DNA from: Ditibartonella choladocola
GTDB taxonomy: Bacteria > Pseudomonadota > Alphaproteobacteria > Rhizobiales > Rhizobiaceae
Direction: 5' to 3'
Length of the DNA: 64,000 nt
NCBI RefSeq assembly: GCF_002007565.1
Contig: NZ_CP015625.1
Span: forward strand, 1-64,000
The notes beneath the pieces are model-generated. The model was not told where the DNA came from. It did no database searches and worked only from the letters and a program-made list of their open reading frames with translations. Position numbers and translations under genes: made by a program. The first letter of the stretch is position 1; each line of letters opens with the position of its first letter. This document shows, in pieces, positions 8,476-17,846 of the stretch.

Positions 8476-9054
8476 ATGTTAAGTTACATTTTTTCTATTA
8501 AAGGTTTTATTCTTTCACTGGATGGACTTCTGCTTTCGTTTCTGTTTGGTGCTGTGCTCGCCTATTTTACCAATATCAGTCTGAAGACGCTTTATCGCAT
8601 TCCTTATATGTTTATACTTGCCTTTGCGTTTTTGGGCTATGTTTTATTAACTTATGCAATCAATTTGCTAGTGTTCAGATTAATTGGCACATTGCCACTG
8701 GCATTTCTGGTTTTGCTTGCAGCTATCCCGCCATTTCTGTTTGGTTATATCGCCATGTACCTTTCTGTTTCCCGTGCGCGGGACGGATTCGGTAAAAAAG
8801 GCGCTGCCTGGCTCCTGGTCATACCACTTCTCAATCTCGGCTTATTCATTGTCACGTTAGATGATGATCCGGAAGACCGCGACGAAAAGCCGATAAACCG
8901 GAACCCGATTGAAACACCGGCTTTTATGAATGGTGCAACCGGTATCATCGCCGCAACAATTATTTTCGTATTGAGTTTTACTGGCGGAATGATGTTAGTG
9001 ACTTATCCGAGCATCATCCAAATTCCCGAATTACTATTCATGGGAACCCGCTAA
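8476..9054 (+). CDS. Integral membrane protein, unknown function
   Basis: A 192-residue protein with about four to five strongly hydrophobic segments: roughly residues 10-30, 40-65, 68-100, 110-128 and 153-178. A charged loop with DDDPEDRDEKP lies between the fourth and fifth. The start ATG follows an AGAAAGAAG sequence. I do not recognise the family. There is no signal peptide or lipobox. It stands alone: polA and the tiny membrane gene are upstream and a DUF2892 gene converges on it from the other strand. Confidence 0.75.
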   Translation: MLSYIFSIKGFILSLDGLLLSFLFGAVLAYFTNISLKTLYRIPYMFILAFAFLGYVLLTYAINLLVFRLIGTLPLAFLVLLAAIPPFLFGYIAMYLSVSRARDGFGKKGAAWLLVIPLLNLGLFIVTLDDDPEDRDEKPINRNPIETPAFMNGATGIIAATIIFVLSFTGGMMLVTYPSIIQIPELLFMGTR

Positions 9055-9103
9055 CGGACTGAAGTTTTTGGGTCAATGTACACCAAAGCGGCGAATCGTT
9101 TTA

Positions 9104-9301
9104 TCAGTGTTTCAAAGGGCAGCTTGATAGGCCGAATATTTTATAAAGCGGGCAAAAACCGATAATTGCAGTGATAAGCGGAATAAGGCCGATCAAACCA
9201 AACCAGCGCGCGCCACTATCAAGAATGAAAATAAGAGAAAGCAGAACAACACCGATAATAATACGGATAATGCGATCAACGCTACCAAGATTTTGTTTCA
9301 T
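9104..9301 (-). CDS. DUF2892 (YgaP-like transmembrane) protein
   Basis: A 65-residue protein of the YgaP transmembrane-domain type. It has the N-terminal signature MKQNLGSVDRIIRIIIGV, two hydrophobic segments and the C-terminal GFCPLYKIFGLSSC with the conserved CP and GxxxC cysteines. In YgaP this module anchors a rhodanese; here it is free-standing. Proteins of this type sit in the inner membrane; the role is unknown. An AAGGAG-like sequence precedes the start. Confidence 0.85.
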   Translation of the reverse strand: MKQNLGSVDRIIRIIIGVVLLSLIFILDSGARWFGLIGLIPLITAIIGFCPLYKIFGLSSCPLKH

Positions 9302-9510
9302 CCAAGGAGCCTTTCCAATTTATTTCTCTTTTGGATTTAGTCCTGCATAAGGGAAAAAACAATCCTTTAGCCGGCAATTCGGGGTCTTTCACCTTGGCAC
9401 ATGGGACGAAAAGCACCTGATGATCGGTATTTTTTGTTGTTTTTGAGAAATCTTTTAACGACGTAACTTGCTAAATTCGGGCCGGATTTAGAGATGACAA
9501 AAGACAATAA

Positions 9511-9541
9511 AAAGCTCCGGAAGATTCATTCCGGAGCTTTT
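9511..9541. terminator. argG terminator (bidirectional)
   Basis: Perfect stem AAAGCTCCGG / CCGGAGCTTT with a 10-nt loop. T-runs follow in both directions. It lies 22 bp beyond the argG stop on the minus strand. Confidence 0.85.
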
Positions 9542-9562
9542 GTAAAATATGGATAAAAATGC

Positions 9563-10783
9563 TTATTTACGGTCGCGCGCAGCAAGGGTGCGAAGGCGCA
9601 GAGCATTCAATTTGATGAAGCCTGCAGCATCTTTCTGGTCATAGGCGCCGTGGTCGTCTTCAAATGTAACGAGTGAACTCGAATAAAGCGATTTGTCACT
9701 CTTGCGGCCTTCAATAATGACATTGCCCTTATAGAGTTTCAGCTTGACTTCCCCTTCAACATTTTCCTGCGACAGATCTATTGCAGCCTGCAACATTTTG
9801 CGTTCGGGAGAAAACCAGAAGCCGTTGTAAATCAACTCGGCATAACGCGGCATCAACTCGTCTTTCAGATGAGCGGCACCGCGATCAAGCGTGATCGATT
9901 CAATTGCGCGGTGGGCTGCAAGCAGGATTGTACCGCCCGGCGTTTCATAGACACCGCGTGATTTCATACCGACAAAGCGGTTTTCAACCAGATCAACACG
10001 GCCGATACCGTTATCGTGACCATATTTATTGAGTTCGGTCAGCAAAGTTGCCGGCGACATTTGTTTGCCATTGATTGAAACGGCGTCGCCATTCTTGAAG
10101 CCGATGGTGATAATTGTCGGTTTATCAGGTGCGGTTTCAGGCGAGACAGTGCGTAAATGCACATATTCGGGAGCGGGAAGTGACGGGTCTTCCAACACTT
10201 TACCTTCTGAAGACGAGTGCAGCAAATTCGCGTCAACCGAAAATGGTGCTTCACCCTGTTTATCTTTTGTCACAGGAATCTGGTGTTTTTGTGCAAAATC
10301 CAGAAGCTCTGTACGGCTCTTGAAATTCCAGTCCCGCCATGGCGCAATGATCTTTATATCAGGGTTCAAAGCATAAGCCGATAATTCAAAACGAACCTGA
10401 TCGTTGCCCTTACCTGTCGCACCATGAGCAATCGCATCGGCACCGGTTTTTTCGGCAATTTCAATCAGATGTTTTGAAATGAGCGGGCGTGCAATTGATG
10501 TTCCAAGAAGGTAGACACCTTCATAAACCGCATTGGCGCGAAACATCGGAAATACGAAATCGCGAACAAATTCTTCGCGCAAATCTTCCATAAAAATCTG
10601 TTTGGCACCGAGCATTTCGGCTTTGCGGCGTGCCGGCTCAAGCTCTTCACCCTGCCCCAGATCGGCTGTGAAGGTGATAACTTCAGCACCGAGTTCGGTT
10701 TGCAACCATTTCAATATGATTGAAGTATCAAGGCCGCCTGAATAGGCCAGTACAACTTTTTTAACGTCTTTCCACTTTTCCAT
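9563..10783 (-). CDS. argG: Argininosuccinate synthase
   Basis: Joins citrulline and aspartate with ATP, the penultimate arginine step. The 406-residue protein starts [11 protein letters not shown] and shows the ATP pyrophosphatase PP-loop [11 protein letters not shown], then [14 protein letters not shown] and the C-terminal [12 protein letters not shown] region. The start at 10783 matches rhizobial homologues; the open frame extends 29 codons further without support. argH (19116) and argB (63571) are in the same window, not adjacent, so the arginine genes are scattered as usual for this group. It ends at a strong terminator. Confidence 0.96.
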   Translation of the reverse strand: MEKWKDVKKVVLAYSGGLDTSIILKWLQTELGAEVITFTADLGQGEELEPARRKAEMLGAKQIFMEDLREEFVRDFVFPMFRANAVYEGVYLLGTSIARPLISKHLIEIAEKTGADAIAHGATGKGNDQVRFELSAYALNPDIKIIAPWRDWNFKSRTELLDFAQKHQIPVTKDKQGEAPFSVDANLLHSSSEGKVLEDPSLPAPEYVHLRTVSPETAPDKPTIITIGFKNGDAVSINGKQMSPATLLTELNKYGHDNGIGRVDLVENRFVGMKSRGVYETPGGTILLAAHRAIESITLDRGAAHLKDELMPRYAELIYNGFWFSPERKMLQAAIDLSQENVEGEVKLKLYKGNVIIEGRKSDKSLYSSSLVTFEDDHGAYDQKDAAGFIKLNALRLRTLAARDRK

Positions 10784-10961
10784 TTTTTCTGTCCGATAAT
10801 TAATGGCCCCAATTGATTGACCCGAATGAATTGATATGAGCTGTTTTATCAGGAGATAGCAACCATGCAAGCAATCAAAAATTTTTTCTTACATAAAACT
10901 TATAAAAACAGATTGAAATGGTTTGATAAAACAATAAGACAAAGATGATTAACGAGAGATC

Positions 10962-11609
10962 ATGACCATGTCTTTCTTGCCTGATGCCCATGTGTTTTTT
11001 GAATTTGCCGGTGCAGCAATCATTTTGACGCTCATTCCTGGTCCCGATATGGCACTTTTTGTCGGCCGTGCCATATCGCAGGGAAAAGCGGCAGGCCTTG
11101 CTTGCATTGCCGGTTGTACAACCGGCATTATCATTCAGGTTTTTGCGGTCTCTGTCGGCCTATCGGCGTTGATAATAGCCTCGCCAATGGCATTTTTTAT
11201 CCTCAAAGTGGCCGGTTCCGTCTATCTCTTATGGCTTGCGCTACAAGCGCTTTTGAACCGGTCGAATTTTTTGGTCGACGGAAAAAAGCAGAAGAAGCTC
11301 AGTGTGAGACGGAATTACCTTACGGGTCTTGCGATCAATTTGTTAAATCCGAAAGTGCTTCTTTTCAATTTGACCTTTTTGCCGCAATTTGTTGATGCGC
11401 TCGACCCGCATGCGCCCGGAAAGATATTTTTTCTCGGAGCTTCTTTCATTCCGATCTCTCTTCCCTTCACGGTTTCGATGGTATTGGCTGCCGACAAATT
11501 TGCCAAAGCCTTAAAAGAAAACCCGCATTTTGTAAGAATACTTGATTTTTTAATGGCCGGAATTTTTACAGCCTTTGCTGTCCGACTGATCGTGACCGAA
11601 GTTAAATAA
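10962..11609 (+). CDS. LysE/RhtB family amino-acid exporter
   Basis: Inner-membrane exporter of the LysE superfamily, 215 residues with about six hydrophobic segments. The N-terminal LIPGPDMALFVGRAISQGKAAGL carries the family's PGP...G..G signature. Substrate cannot be assigned; relatives export lysine, threonine, homoserine or leucine. It is divergent from argG across 178 bp, which might link it to arginine metabolism, but that is speculative. GAGAG precedes the ATG at 10962; ATG 10968 is an alternative. A hairpin terminator follows at 11713. Confidence 0.88.
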   Translation: MTMSFLPDAHVFFEFAGAAIILTLIPGPDMALFVGRAISQGKAAGLACIAGCTTGIIIQVFAVSVGLSALIIASPMAFFILKVAGSVYLLWLALQALLNRSNFLVDGKKQKKLSVRRNYLTGLAINLLNPKVLLFNLTFLPQFVDALDPHAPGKIFFLGASFIPISLPFTVSMVLAADKFAKALKENPHFVRILDFLMAGIFTAFAVRLIVTEVK

Positions 11610-11712
11610 ATATCGGCTTCATCCCGTCGGGAAAAATGGCTATAAATTTGAAAATTGCAAAAATGTGTATTCGGAAAAACGGTTAAAAACTTTATAAAGT
11701 TCGATTTTTCAT

Positions 11713-11736
11713 AAAAGCCGGTCATCCGGCTTTTCC
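11713..11736 (+). terminator. Rho-independent terminator after the LysE-family gene
   Basis: Perfect 9-bp stem AAAAGCCGG / CCGGCTTTT with loop TCAT; the four T of the right arm are followed by CC. Confidence 0.6.
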
Positions 11737-11783
11737 GGTCTTGAAAGTTTCCGAAAGTTTCTTTCAAACGAGAGGATAAAGAA

Positions 11784-12470
11784 ATGAGTGATTTCATATT
11801 TACTCCCCCTGCAATTGTCAGTATCCCGATCAAAGGGAGCAGTAAAGTTTTTCCGGTTCACAGAATTTATTGCGTTGTTCGCAATTATGCAAATCATGCG
11901 ATAGAAATGGGGCATGACCCGTCAAAGGAAGCGCCGTTTTTTTTCCAGAAAAATCCGGATAATCTGGTATTTGACGGTGTTTTCCCCTATCCGCCGAAAA
12001 GTCATGATGTTGAACATGAGATAGAGCTTGTTGTTGCTCTTCAAAAAGGTGGACAAAATCTGACGACGAAAGAGGCAGACGATTGCGTATTCGGTTTTGC
12101 TGTCGGCCTTGATATGACGCGACGTGATTTGCAGGCCGAACTTAAAAAAGCGGGGCGCTCATGGGAAACCGCAAAGGCTTTTGAACATTCGGCTCCCTGT
12201 TCCCATTTGATTGAAAAATCACAAACCAAAAACATGAACGAAGGTTCGATAACCCTTTCGGTGAACGGTAAAGGTCGCCAGTCGGGCAATCTGAACGAGA
12301 TGATCTGGAAAATTCCTGAAATGATCGCCTATTTGTCGCAATTATTCGTGTTGCAGGCGGGAGATATTATCATGACGGGAACGCCGGCGGGCGTGGGGCC
12401 GGTGCAAAAAGGCGATGAATTGGTAGGCCATATTGATGGACTGGATGATCTGGTGGTGAAGGTTGTCTGA
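11784..12470 (+). CDS. Fumarylacetoacetate hydrolase (FAH) family protein
   Basis: A 228-residue single-domain FAH protein. Family features are the N-terminal VHRIYCVVRNYANHA, the metal-binding EHEIELVVAL (Glu-x-Glu) and a following aspartate in GLDMTRRD. The C-terminal TGTPAGVGPVQKGDEL is typical. Members hydrolyse fumarylpyruvate, acylpyruvates or oxaloacetate-type compounds, or act as oxaloacetate tautomerase; the sequence does not decide between these. An AGAGGATAAAG sequence precedes the ATG. It stands alone, followed directly by the palindromic repeat array. Confidence 0.88.
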   Translation: MSDFIFTPPAIVSIPIKGSSKVFPVHRIYCVVRNYANHAIEMGHDPSKEAPFFFQKNPDNLVFDGVFPYPPKSHDVEHEIELVVALQKGGQNLTTKEADDCVFGFAVGLDMTRRDLQAELKKAGRSWETAKAFEHSAPCSHLIEKSQTKNMNEGSITLSVNGKGRQSGNLNEMIWKIPEMIAYLSQLFVLQAGDIIMTGTPAGVGPVQKGDELVGHIDGLDDLVVKVV

Positions 12471-12501
12471 GGTGATAAGGTTTTAACACGCACATCGCCA
12501 C

Positions 12502-12943
12502 ACGCACATCCCAAAAAGTGTGAAACGGTTTTTGGACGAGATGTGCGTGCGCTTAAAAGCCACATCCCAAAAAGTGTGAAACGGTTTTTGGATAAGATGT
12601 GCGTGCACTTTAAAAGCCACATCCCAAAAAGTGTGAAACGGTTTTTGGACAAGATGTGCGTGCACTTAAAAGTCACATCCCAAAAAGTGTGAAACGGTTT
12701 TTGGACAAGATGTGCGTGCACTTTAAAGCAACATCCCGAAAAGTGTGAAACGGTTTTTGGACAAGATGTGCGTGCACTTAAAAGCGACATCCCAAAAAGT
12801 GTGAAACGGTTTTTGGATAAGATGTGCGTGCACTTTAAAAGCGACATCCCGAAAAGTGTGAAACGGTTTTTGGATAAGATGTGCGTGCACTTTAAAAGCG
12901 ACATCCCAAAAAGTGTGAAACGGTTTTTGGACAAGATGTGCGT
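12502..12943. repeat. Array of eight tandem 56-57 bp palindromic repeats
   Basis: Eight near-identical units whose ACATCCC motif begins at 12506, 12562, 12619, 12675, 12731, 12787, 12844 and 12901. Each unit is an imperfect hairpin: GCACATC pairs with GATGTGC, and CCAAAAA with TTTTTGG, around GTGTGAAACGG. Units are joined by a linker resembling GTGCACTTTAAAAGC. The unit strongly resembles the short palindromic elements scattered through rhizobial genomes (GATCCCGAAAAGTG...CGGTTTTCGG...GATC type), which usually occur singly or in pairs. Units differ at only a few positions (A/G in CCCAAAA, GACAAG/GATAAG), pointing to recent expansion. No spacers vary, so it is not a CRISPR. Confidence 0.95.
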
Positions 12944-13037
12944 AAATTTTTTCCCGAAACCACTTGAAAGCCTATCAATTTCTCCACAGGGAAAACCGGT
13001 GAAAGCAATTGCAATTCCGGTTATGTGGGTAAACTTG

Positions 13038-13640
13038 TCAATCTTTGACTTTTTCGCCAGGGTAAGCACCCCAAAGTTGATCCTGAGCCACATAGCCACG
13101 CGTATGGTTTATGTTGAGCTCGCACCATTTCCCGTCGCATTTATGAATAGTGCCAATGACACCGGGTTCAAGTTCGGCAGCAAGCGGTGCGTTTTCACTC
13201 GGTTCCTGACGCATGGGGGCAAGTTTGGATTTATCTTTTTGCCAAGGCGTTATCATGGCTGTGCGATGACCCGATAAAAGGGACTGGTAGACCCAACCTT
13301 CATCACCATCCGAGTCGCGAATTTTCCGCCATTGATCGTATTCCTGCGTGATTTCCACAGGCAATCCTTGTTTTTGATAAGAAAATACAACCGTATAATT
13401 GCGTCCGGGACCAACACGCACATTGACCCGTGCCGGTTTGATAGAAACAAAACGCGGCAATGGTAAACCGCTAGGCCCCACATTGGCCGGAGTTTCCTGA
13501 GCGGTTTCTTCCTGTGCACAGCTTACAGCGGAAAGAGATAATGTAGAAAAGACCGTCAACGCGGAATAGACGAGCATTTTCGCGATGGTTGAAAAACGGA
13601 ACTTGTCGAAACTGTCCACTGTGCATGCCTTTCTTCTCAT
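13038..13640 (-). CDS. Exported SH3-domain protein
   Basis: A 200-residue protein. A signal peptide near residues 10-40 ends in LSAVSCAQE, and bacterial SH3 repeats follow (SIKPARVNVRVGPGRNYTVV, then WRKIRDSDGDEGWVYQSLL). A second SH3-like region is EPGVIGTIHKCDGKWCELNI. Such proteins (DUF1058 type) are periplasmic and are thought to bind peptidoglycan or peptides; the role of this one is unknown. The ATG at 13640 puts the signal peptide in the usual place; ATG 13682 would add 14 residues. It is divergent from the dehydrogenase gene at 13768. Confidence 0.85.
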   Translation of the reverse strand: MRRKACTVDSFDKFRFSTIAKMLVYSALTVFSTLSLSAVSCAQEETAQETPANVGPSGLPLPRFVSIKPARVNVRVGPGRNYTVVFSYQKQGLPVEITQEYDQWRKIRDSDGDEGWVYQSLLSGHRTAMITPWQKDKSKLAPMRQEPSENAPLAAELEPGVIGTIHKCDGKWCELNINHTRGYVAQDQLWGAYPGEKVKD

Positions 13641-13767
13641 ATGTTCTTTGATTTCTTTTCTGCTATAACAGATCAGACTCAAGACAGTCTGATGATCCTA
13701 TGCCACATCGGTGGTTAAAGAGGTCTCAACATTCGGGCAAAACACTGGAAATATTTCGAGGATTTCT

Positions 13768-14775
13768 ATGCAGGGGAAAAAATTACCATTGGTCATTTTG
13801 ACACGCAAACTTCCGGATCAGGTTGAAAAGCGTATGTGCGAGCTTTTTGATACAGAAGTCGTCAAACAGGATCGGCCAATGTCTCGACAAGAGCTGGTTG
13901 CTGCGGTCAAACGCGCGGATGTTCTGGTTCCGACCATTTCTGATGTTATTGACAAGGACCTTATCGATCAGGCAGGAAATAATCTTAAAATGATTGCCAA
14001 TTTTGGCAACGGTGTTGATAATATCGACATTAATGCGGCGACCGGCCGCGGCATTCTCGTAACCAACACCCCGAATGTTCAAACAGAAGATACAGCCGAT
14101 ATGGCAATGGCGCTTATACTGGCAGTGCCACGTCGCCTTGTCGAGGGAGCCAATGTGCTGAGTGAAAACGGTGTTTGGCCGGGTTGGTCTCCGGACTGGA
14201 TGTTGGGACGACGTATCTACGGAAAAAAGCTCGGCATTATTGGTCTCGGTCGTATAGGCACAGCGGTTGCCCGCCGCGCGAAAGCGTTCGGTCTTTCGAT
14301 CCACTATCATAATCGCTCCCGCGTGAGCGAAAAAATCGAAGAACAGCTTGAAGCGACCTATTGGGCCGATCTCGATGACATGTTGAAAACAATGGATATT
14401 GTTTCGATCAATTGCCCGCTTACCGAAATGACCTATCATCTCCTTTCGGAAGAAAGGCTCGCTTCAATGCAAGATACTGCCTATATCGTCAACACAGCCC
14501 GTGGCGAAATTATTGATGAAAATGCACTTGCGCGCCAGATTGAAAGTGGCAAACTTGCAGGGGCAGGACTTGATGTATTTGAAAAAGAACCGGCCTTCAG
14601 TCCGGCTTTGGCAAAATTGGCGCATCTGGGCAAAGTTGTGCTTTTACCGCACATGGCGTCTGCAACAGTTGAAAGCCGGATCAATATGGGTGAAAAAGTT
14701 ATCATCAATATCAAAGCTTTTATCGATCATCACCGTCCGCCTGATCGTATCATACCCGAAAAATTCCGTAGCTGA
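13768..14775 (+). CDS. D-isomer 2-hydroxyacid dehydrogenase (glyoxylate/hydroxypyruvate reductase type)
   Basis: A 335-residue NAD(P)-dependent dehydrogenase. The N-terminal catalytic part has NFGNGVDNIDINAA. The nucleotide-binding GLGRIGTAVARRA follows, then the arginine in NTARGEIIDE, the glutamate region GLDVFEKEP and the histidine in LLPHMASAT. All catalytic residues (Arg, Glu, His) are present. It most resembles GyaR/D-glycerate dehydrogenases that reduce glyoxylate and hydroxypyruvate. GAGGA lies 5 nt before the ATG at 13768. It appears monocistronic. Confidence 0.9.
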   Translation: MQGKKLPLVILTRKLPDQVEKRMCELFDTEVVKQDRPMSRQELVAAVKRADVLVPTISDVIDKDLIDQAGNNLKMIANFGNGVDNIDINAATGRGILVTNTPNVQTEDTADMAMALILAVPRRLVEGANVLSENGVWPGWSPDWMLGRRIYGKKLGIIGLGRIGTAVARRAKAFGLSIHYHNRSRVSEKIEEQLEATYWADLDDMLKTMDIVSINCPLTEMTYHLLSEERLASMQDTAYIVNTARGEIIDENALARQIESGKLAGAGLDVFEKEPAFSPALAKLAHLGKVVLLPHMASATVESRINMGEKVIINIKAFIDHHRPPDRIIPEKFRS

Positions 14776-15228
14776 TTCTTTCACGGAAATTCTTTGGCCT
14801 TTGTCAAAAGCGGTGTCGATAGCTGTTTACAGCGCTCCAATAGCGCCGTTCTGAATGAGGAAACCGATTTCTGTCGGGCAATTTTACGTGCTTACATTAT
14901 TGGCGGTAATCCGTTTTTTAGATGTCGGCTTTTTTGCCGTTCATTTGAAATTGTCCATCGATAAAGTTTTGCATAAAAATATCTTCAAGCAGAAGAAAAA
15001 AGAGGAAAGCGAAGCTAACAGGCGACCTTTCAAATTATTCTTGCGGCTTTTCATCGCCTAACAGACCAAGACTTTAACCGCGAACCAATAACGATCGGCA
15101 CGGACTGTTTTTTGAAGCCGGATGATGGACTTATGAATTTCACACCCGCAGGGGTTCAAATTTCAAAGCCAGTTTGTTGCCATTTTTCTTCTTCAGAGCA
15201 TTTTTAGCCGGAAAGTTCCGGAAAAAGC
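14776..15228. other. Intergenic region, no supported gene
   Basis: 453 bp between a plus-strand dehydrogenase and the minus-strand hbd. A 68-codon frame (14855-15061) begins without a ribosome binding site and resembles no family I know. Paired CCGG-rich inverted repeats at about 15202-15225 may terminate hbd. Confidence 0.4.
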
Positions 15229-16101
15229 TCAACGTGTGGGAATAGGCGTTTTACCGCTATAGTCATAAAAACCGCGGCCGCTTTTGCGCCCCAACCAGCC
15301 GGCTTCGACATATTTTATCAATAACGGGCAAGGGCGATATTTCGTGTCGGACAATCCCTGATGCAAAACATGCATAATAGCAAGGCAGACATCAAGTCCG
15401 ATAAAATCGGCAAGTTCCAATGGCCCCATCGGATGATTTGCACCGAGTTTCAAAGCTGTATCAATAGCATTGACATCCCCCACGCCCTCATAAAGAGCGT
15501 AAATTGCCTCGTTAATCATCGGCACCAAGACACGATTGACGATAAAGGCCGGAAAGTCTTCAGTAACGGTAAAAGTTTTTCCGATTGAAGTGACAAAATC
15601 GCAGATTGTCGAGTAGGTCTCTTCGCTTGTTGCAATGCCGCGCACCACTTCAACAAGCTTCATTTGTGGCACCGGATTCATAAAATGCGTGCCAATGAAT
15701 TTTTCCGGACGGTTTGTGGTTGCAGCAAGACGGGTGATGGAAATGGTAGAGGTATTGGTCGCAAGGATTGTTGAAGGTGAAAGGTTCTCGCACAATCCGA
15801 TAAAAATATCCCGCTTTATATTTTCATCTTCGCTTGCTGCTTCAATGATAAGATCGGCCCCCTTCAATTCATCCAGAGTCAGTCGGGTTGAAAGCCTTTT
15901 GATCGTATCAAGGCGGCTTTGCTCATTCATTTTTCCGGCTTTGACCAGATGGGCAAGATTGAATTTTATGGTAGAAATTGCTTTTTCAACCTGTTCGGCA
16001 GAAATATCGTAAAGAAGAACCTCGAAACCGGCAGTCGCAACAGTTTGGGCAATTCCTCCACCCATTTGCCCTGCTCCGACAATAGCGACCGTCTTTATCA
16101 T
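15229..16101 (-). CDS. hbd: 3-hydroxybutyryl-CoA dehydrogenase
   Basis: NAD(P)-dependent oxidation or reduction of 3-hydroxyacyl-CoA, 290 residues. The Rossmann motif VGAGQMGGGIAQTVATAGF is at the N-terminus. THFMNPVPQMKLVEVV carries the catalytic histidine, and NRVLVPMINEAIYAL lies in the substrate domain. The C-terminal LGRKSGRGFYDY is the family signature. It lies 15 bp downstream of the adenosyltransferase gene on the same strand, so the two are co-transcribed. In rhizobia the equivalent gene follows etfBA, which is absent here. Confidence 0.93.
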   Translation of the reverse strand: MIKTVAIVGAGQMGGGIAQTVATAGFEVLLYDISAEQVEKAISTIKFNLAHLVKAGKMNEQSRLDTIKRLSTRLTLDELKGADLIIEAASEDENIKRDIFIGLCENLSPSTILATNTSTISITRLAATTNRPEKFIGTHFMNPVPQMKLVEVVRGIATSEETYSTICDFVTSIGKTFTVTEDFPAFIVNRVLVPMINEAIYALYEGVGDVNAIDTALKLGANHPMGPLELADFIGLDVCLAIMHVLHQGLSDTKYRPCPLLIKYVEAGWLGRKSGRGFYDYSGKTPIPTR

Positions 16102-16116
16102 GCGCGTGCTCCTCCT

Positions 16117-16677
16117 CTAGCGATTCTTTCCCGGTACCCATAATACATCATTTTTGCCACAATCATTAGCATAACGGGCAGCGACAAACAGAAAATCCGA
16201 AAGCCGGTTGATATAGCCTAGAACATCTTTATTGACATTTTCTTGCTCGCTTAACGCGACAATGATGCGTTCGGCACGTCTTGCAACAGTTCGGGCAAGG
16301 TGTAGATAGGCTGATGCTTTGGATCCGCCGGGCAGAACAAAAGATTTCAAGGGCGAGAGTTTTTCATTCAATCTGTCGATTTCATTCTCGAGCCGTTTTG
16401 TCTGGGTAGAAAGAACGCGTAAATCGCCTTTATTTTCGCTTTGTTCAGGGGTTGCAAGATCAGCTCCAAGATCGAAAAGATCATTTTGTATTTCTTCGAG
16501 CATTTTGTCGAGATCGCTTACCGTTTCAAGACGGGCAAGCCCTATTGTTGCATTGGTTTCATCTATCGAACCATAAGCGTCAACGCGTAAATCGGCTTTC
16601 GAGCGTCTGGGACCATTAACAAGACCGGTTGTACCATCATCACCGGTACGCGTATAGATTTTATTGATTTTGACCAT
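16117..16677 (-). CDS. Cob(I)yrinic acid a,c-diamide adenosyltransferase (PduO type)
   Basis: Transfers the 5'-deoxyadenosyl group of ATP to cob(I)alamin to make adenosylcobalamin. The 186-residue protein has the N-terminal ATP-binding YTRTGDDGTTGLV, the AYGSIDETNATIG segment, RTVARRAERIIVAL with the conserved arginines, and YINRLSDFLFVAARYAN near the end. It is first in a two-gene unit with hbd. The presence of methylmalonyl-CoA epimerase at 58065 suggests the coenzyme is needed for methylmalonyl-CoA mutase (inference). Confidence 0.93.
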   Translation of the reverse strand: MVKINKIYTRTGDDGTTGLVNGPRRSKADLRVDAYGSIDETNATIGLARLETVSDLDKMLEEIQNDLFDLGADLATPEQSENKGDLRVLSTQTKRLENEIDRLNEKLSPLKSFVLPGGSKASAYLHLARTVARRAERIIVALSEQENVNKDVLGYINRLSDFLFVAARYANDCGKNDVLWVPGKNR

Positions 16678-16856
16678 TTTTTAAGTTCCTTGAGAAGCCA
16701 TTTTCTATTTGAAAATATAGATAGCTTTTGTTGCCCCAATGTCCATGAAACTTATGTGACGTTATCAAATGACGGGAAAACATTGAAATGCTCATTGTAA
16801 TGCTTGTATAGATTGCGTTCTCAATTAAAATAATTTTATACGGTAGTCTGTGCGTT

Positions 16857-17846
16857 TTGCCCGTTAGGTGCGGGTTCATTAACGGGAAAGACATTGATTT
16901 GACGCTGAGACCCTTACGCTTTTGTTGGCGCATTTTATATAACGCTGTCAGCCACTATTTCCGTGATTCTGGCAGCGCTTTTGCCAGTCATATAGCTTTG
17001 TCCGGTTTGATGGCGCTGTTTCCTTTTCTGATTTTTGCAACATCGCTTGCAAGTTTTATCGGGGCACGTGCCTATACCCAGCAAAGCGTGAATGCGCTTT
17101 TGAAAATGTTGCCGGATGCTATCGCCGGCCCGATTGTCAAGGAAGTCGTCAATGTCATGACTATTCAGCGCGGTGGTCTGTTGACAATATCGGTCATCGG
17201 GACAGCCTATTTTGCCTCAAATGGTGTGGAAGCATTGCGAACAGCGCTCAATCGTGCCTATCGCGTGGTTGATAGACGCAGTCTCTTTTTCTGCCGGTTT
17301 CAAAGTCTGTTTTTTGTGATTGTCGGCACGATCGGCCTGATGGTTATCAGTTTTCTTCTGGTTCTGGCACCGCTTGTCATCAATATCCTTCAACATGATT
17401 ATCCGGTGATTGCCCAATATGTCGGCACAATCCGCATCTGGCGTTATGCCATTGCGGTGGTTGTTTTGTTGATTAGCCTGCTGATTGCCCATAAATGGCT
17501 TCCTGCAGGAAAGCGGAAACTGGCCGATATTTTGCCCGGAATTGGTGTAACCATGGTGGTGTGGGTTGTGGCTTCCATGCTATTTGCACAATATCTGGCA
17601 ACGTTTGCCAATTATGTTTCCACTTATGCAGGGCTTGCCTCGATCATGGTGGCAATCATCTTTCTTTATATGCTGAGTGCCATTTTTATTCTCGGCGGAG
17701 AAATCAACGCAGCCATTATGTTTTATCGCAACCGCCAGCAACAGCCTGGCCAATTGGTGCGTGCGATAGAACAGAACAAGGAAAAAGAAGAAGGGCTAAA
17801 ACAGCAAAACAATGACGGACAAAATGATCATAAAGTTGTTTCTTGA
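16857..17846 (+). CDS. YihY/BrkB family inner-membrane protein
   Basis: A membrane protein of up to 329 residues with about six hydrophobic segments. The family landmarks are FRDSGSAFASHIALSGLMALFP at the first, ASNGVEALRTALNRAYRV in the middle, and YVSTYAGLASIMVAIIFLYM with LGGEINA near the end. The family was once annotated as RNase BN; that activity belongs to another gene and the true role is unclear. The start is uncertain: TTG 16857 opens the frame, and TTG 16899 with GGGAAAG upstream is a good alternative. The charged tail overlaps the next gene. Confidence 0.88.
   Translation: MPVRCGFINGKDIDLTLRPLRFCWRILYNAVSHYFRDSGSAFASHIALSGLMALFPFLIFATSLASFIGARAYTQQSVNALLKMLPDAIAGPIVKEVVNVMTIQRGGLLTISVIGTAYFASNGVEALRTALNRAYRVVDRRSLFFCRFQSLFFVIVGTIGLMVISFLLVLAPLVINILQHDYPVIAQYVGTIRIWRYAIAVVVLLISLLIAHKWLPAGKRKLADILPGIGVTMVVWVVASMLFAQYLATFANYVSTYAGLASIMVAIIFLYMLSAIFILGGEINAAIMFYRNRQQQPGQLVRAIEQNKEKEEGLKQQNNDGQNDHKVVS

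Noticed and set aside
12502-12943. Possible CRISPR array
   Set aside because: Units are contiguous and palindromic throughout; the joining segments do not vary like spacers and no cas gene is present.
12329-13099. Minus-strand 256-codon frame with repeated KNRFTLFGM-type blocks
   Set aside because: It is a translation of the palindromic repeat array and runs into the FAH-family gene at one end; no start signal and no family.
14855-15061. 68-codon frame with a hydrophobic start
   Set aside because: No ribosome binding site and no resemblance to known small proteins; the hydrophobic stretch could be chance.
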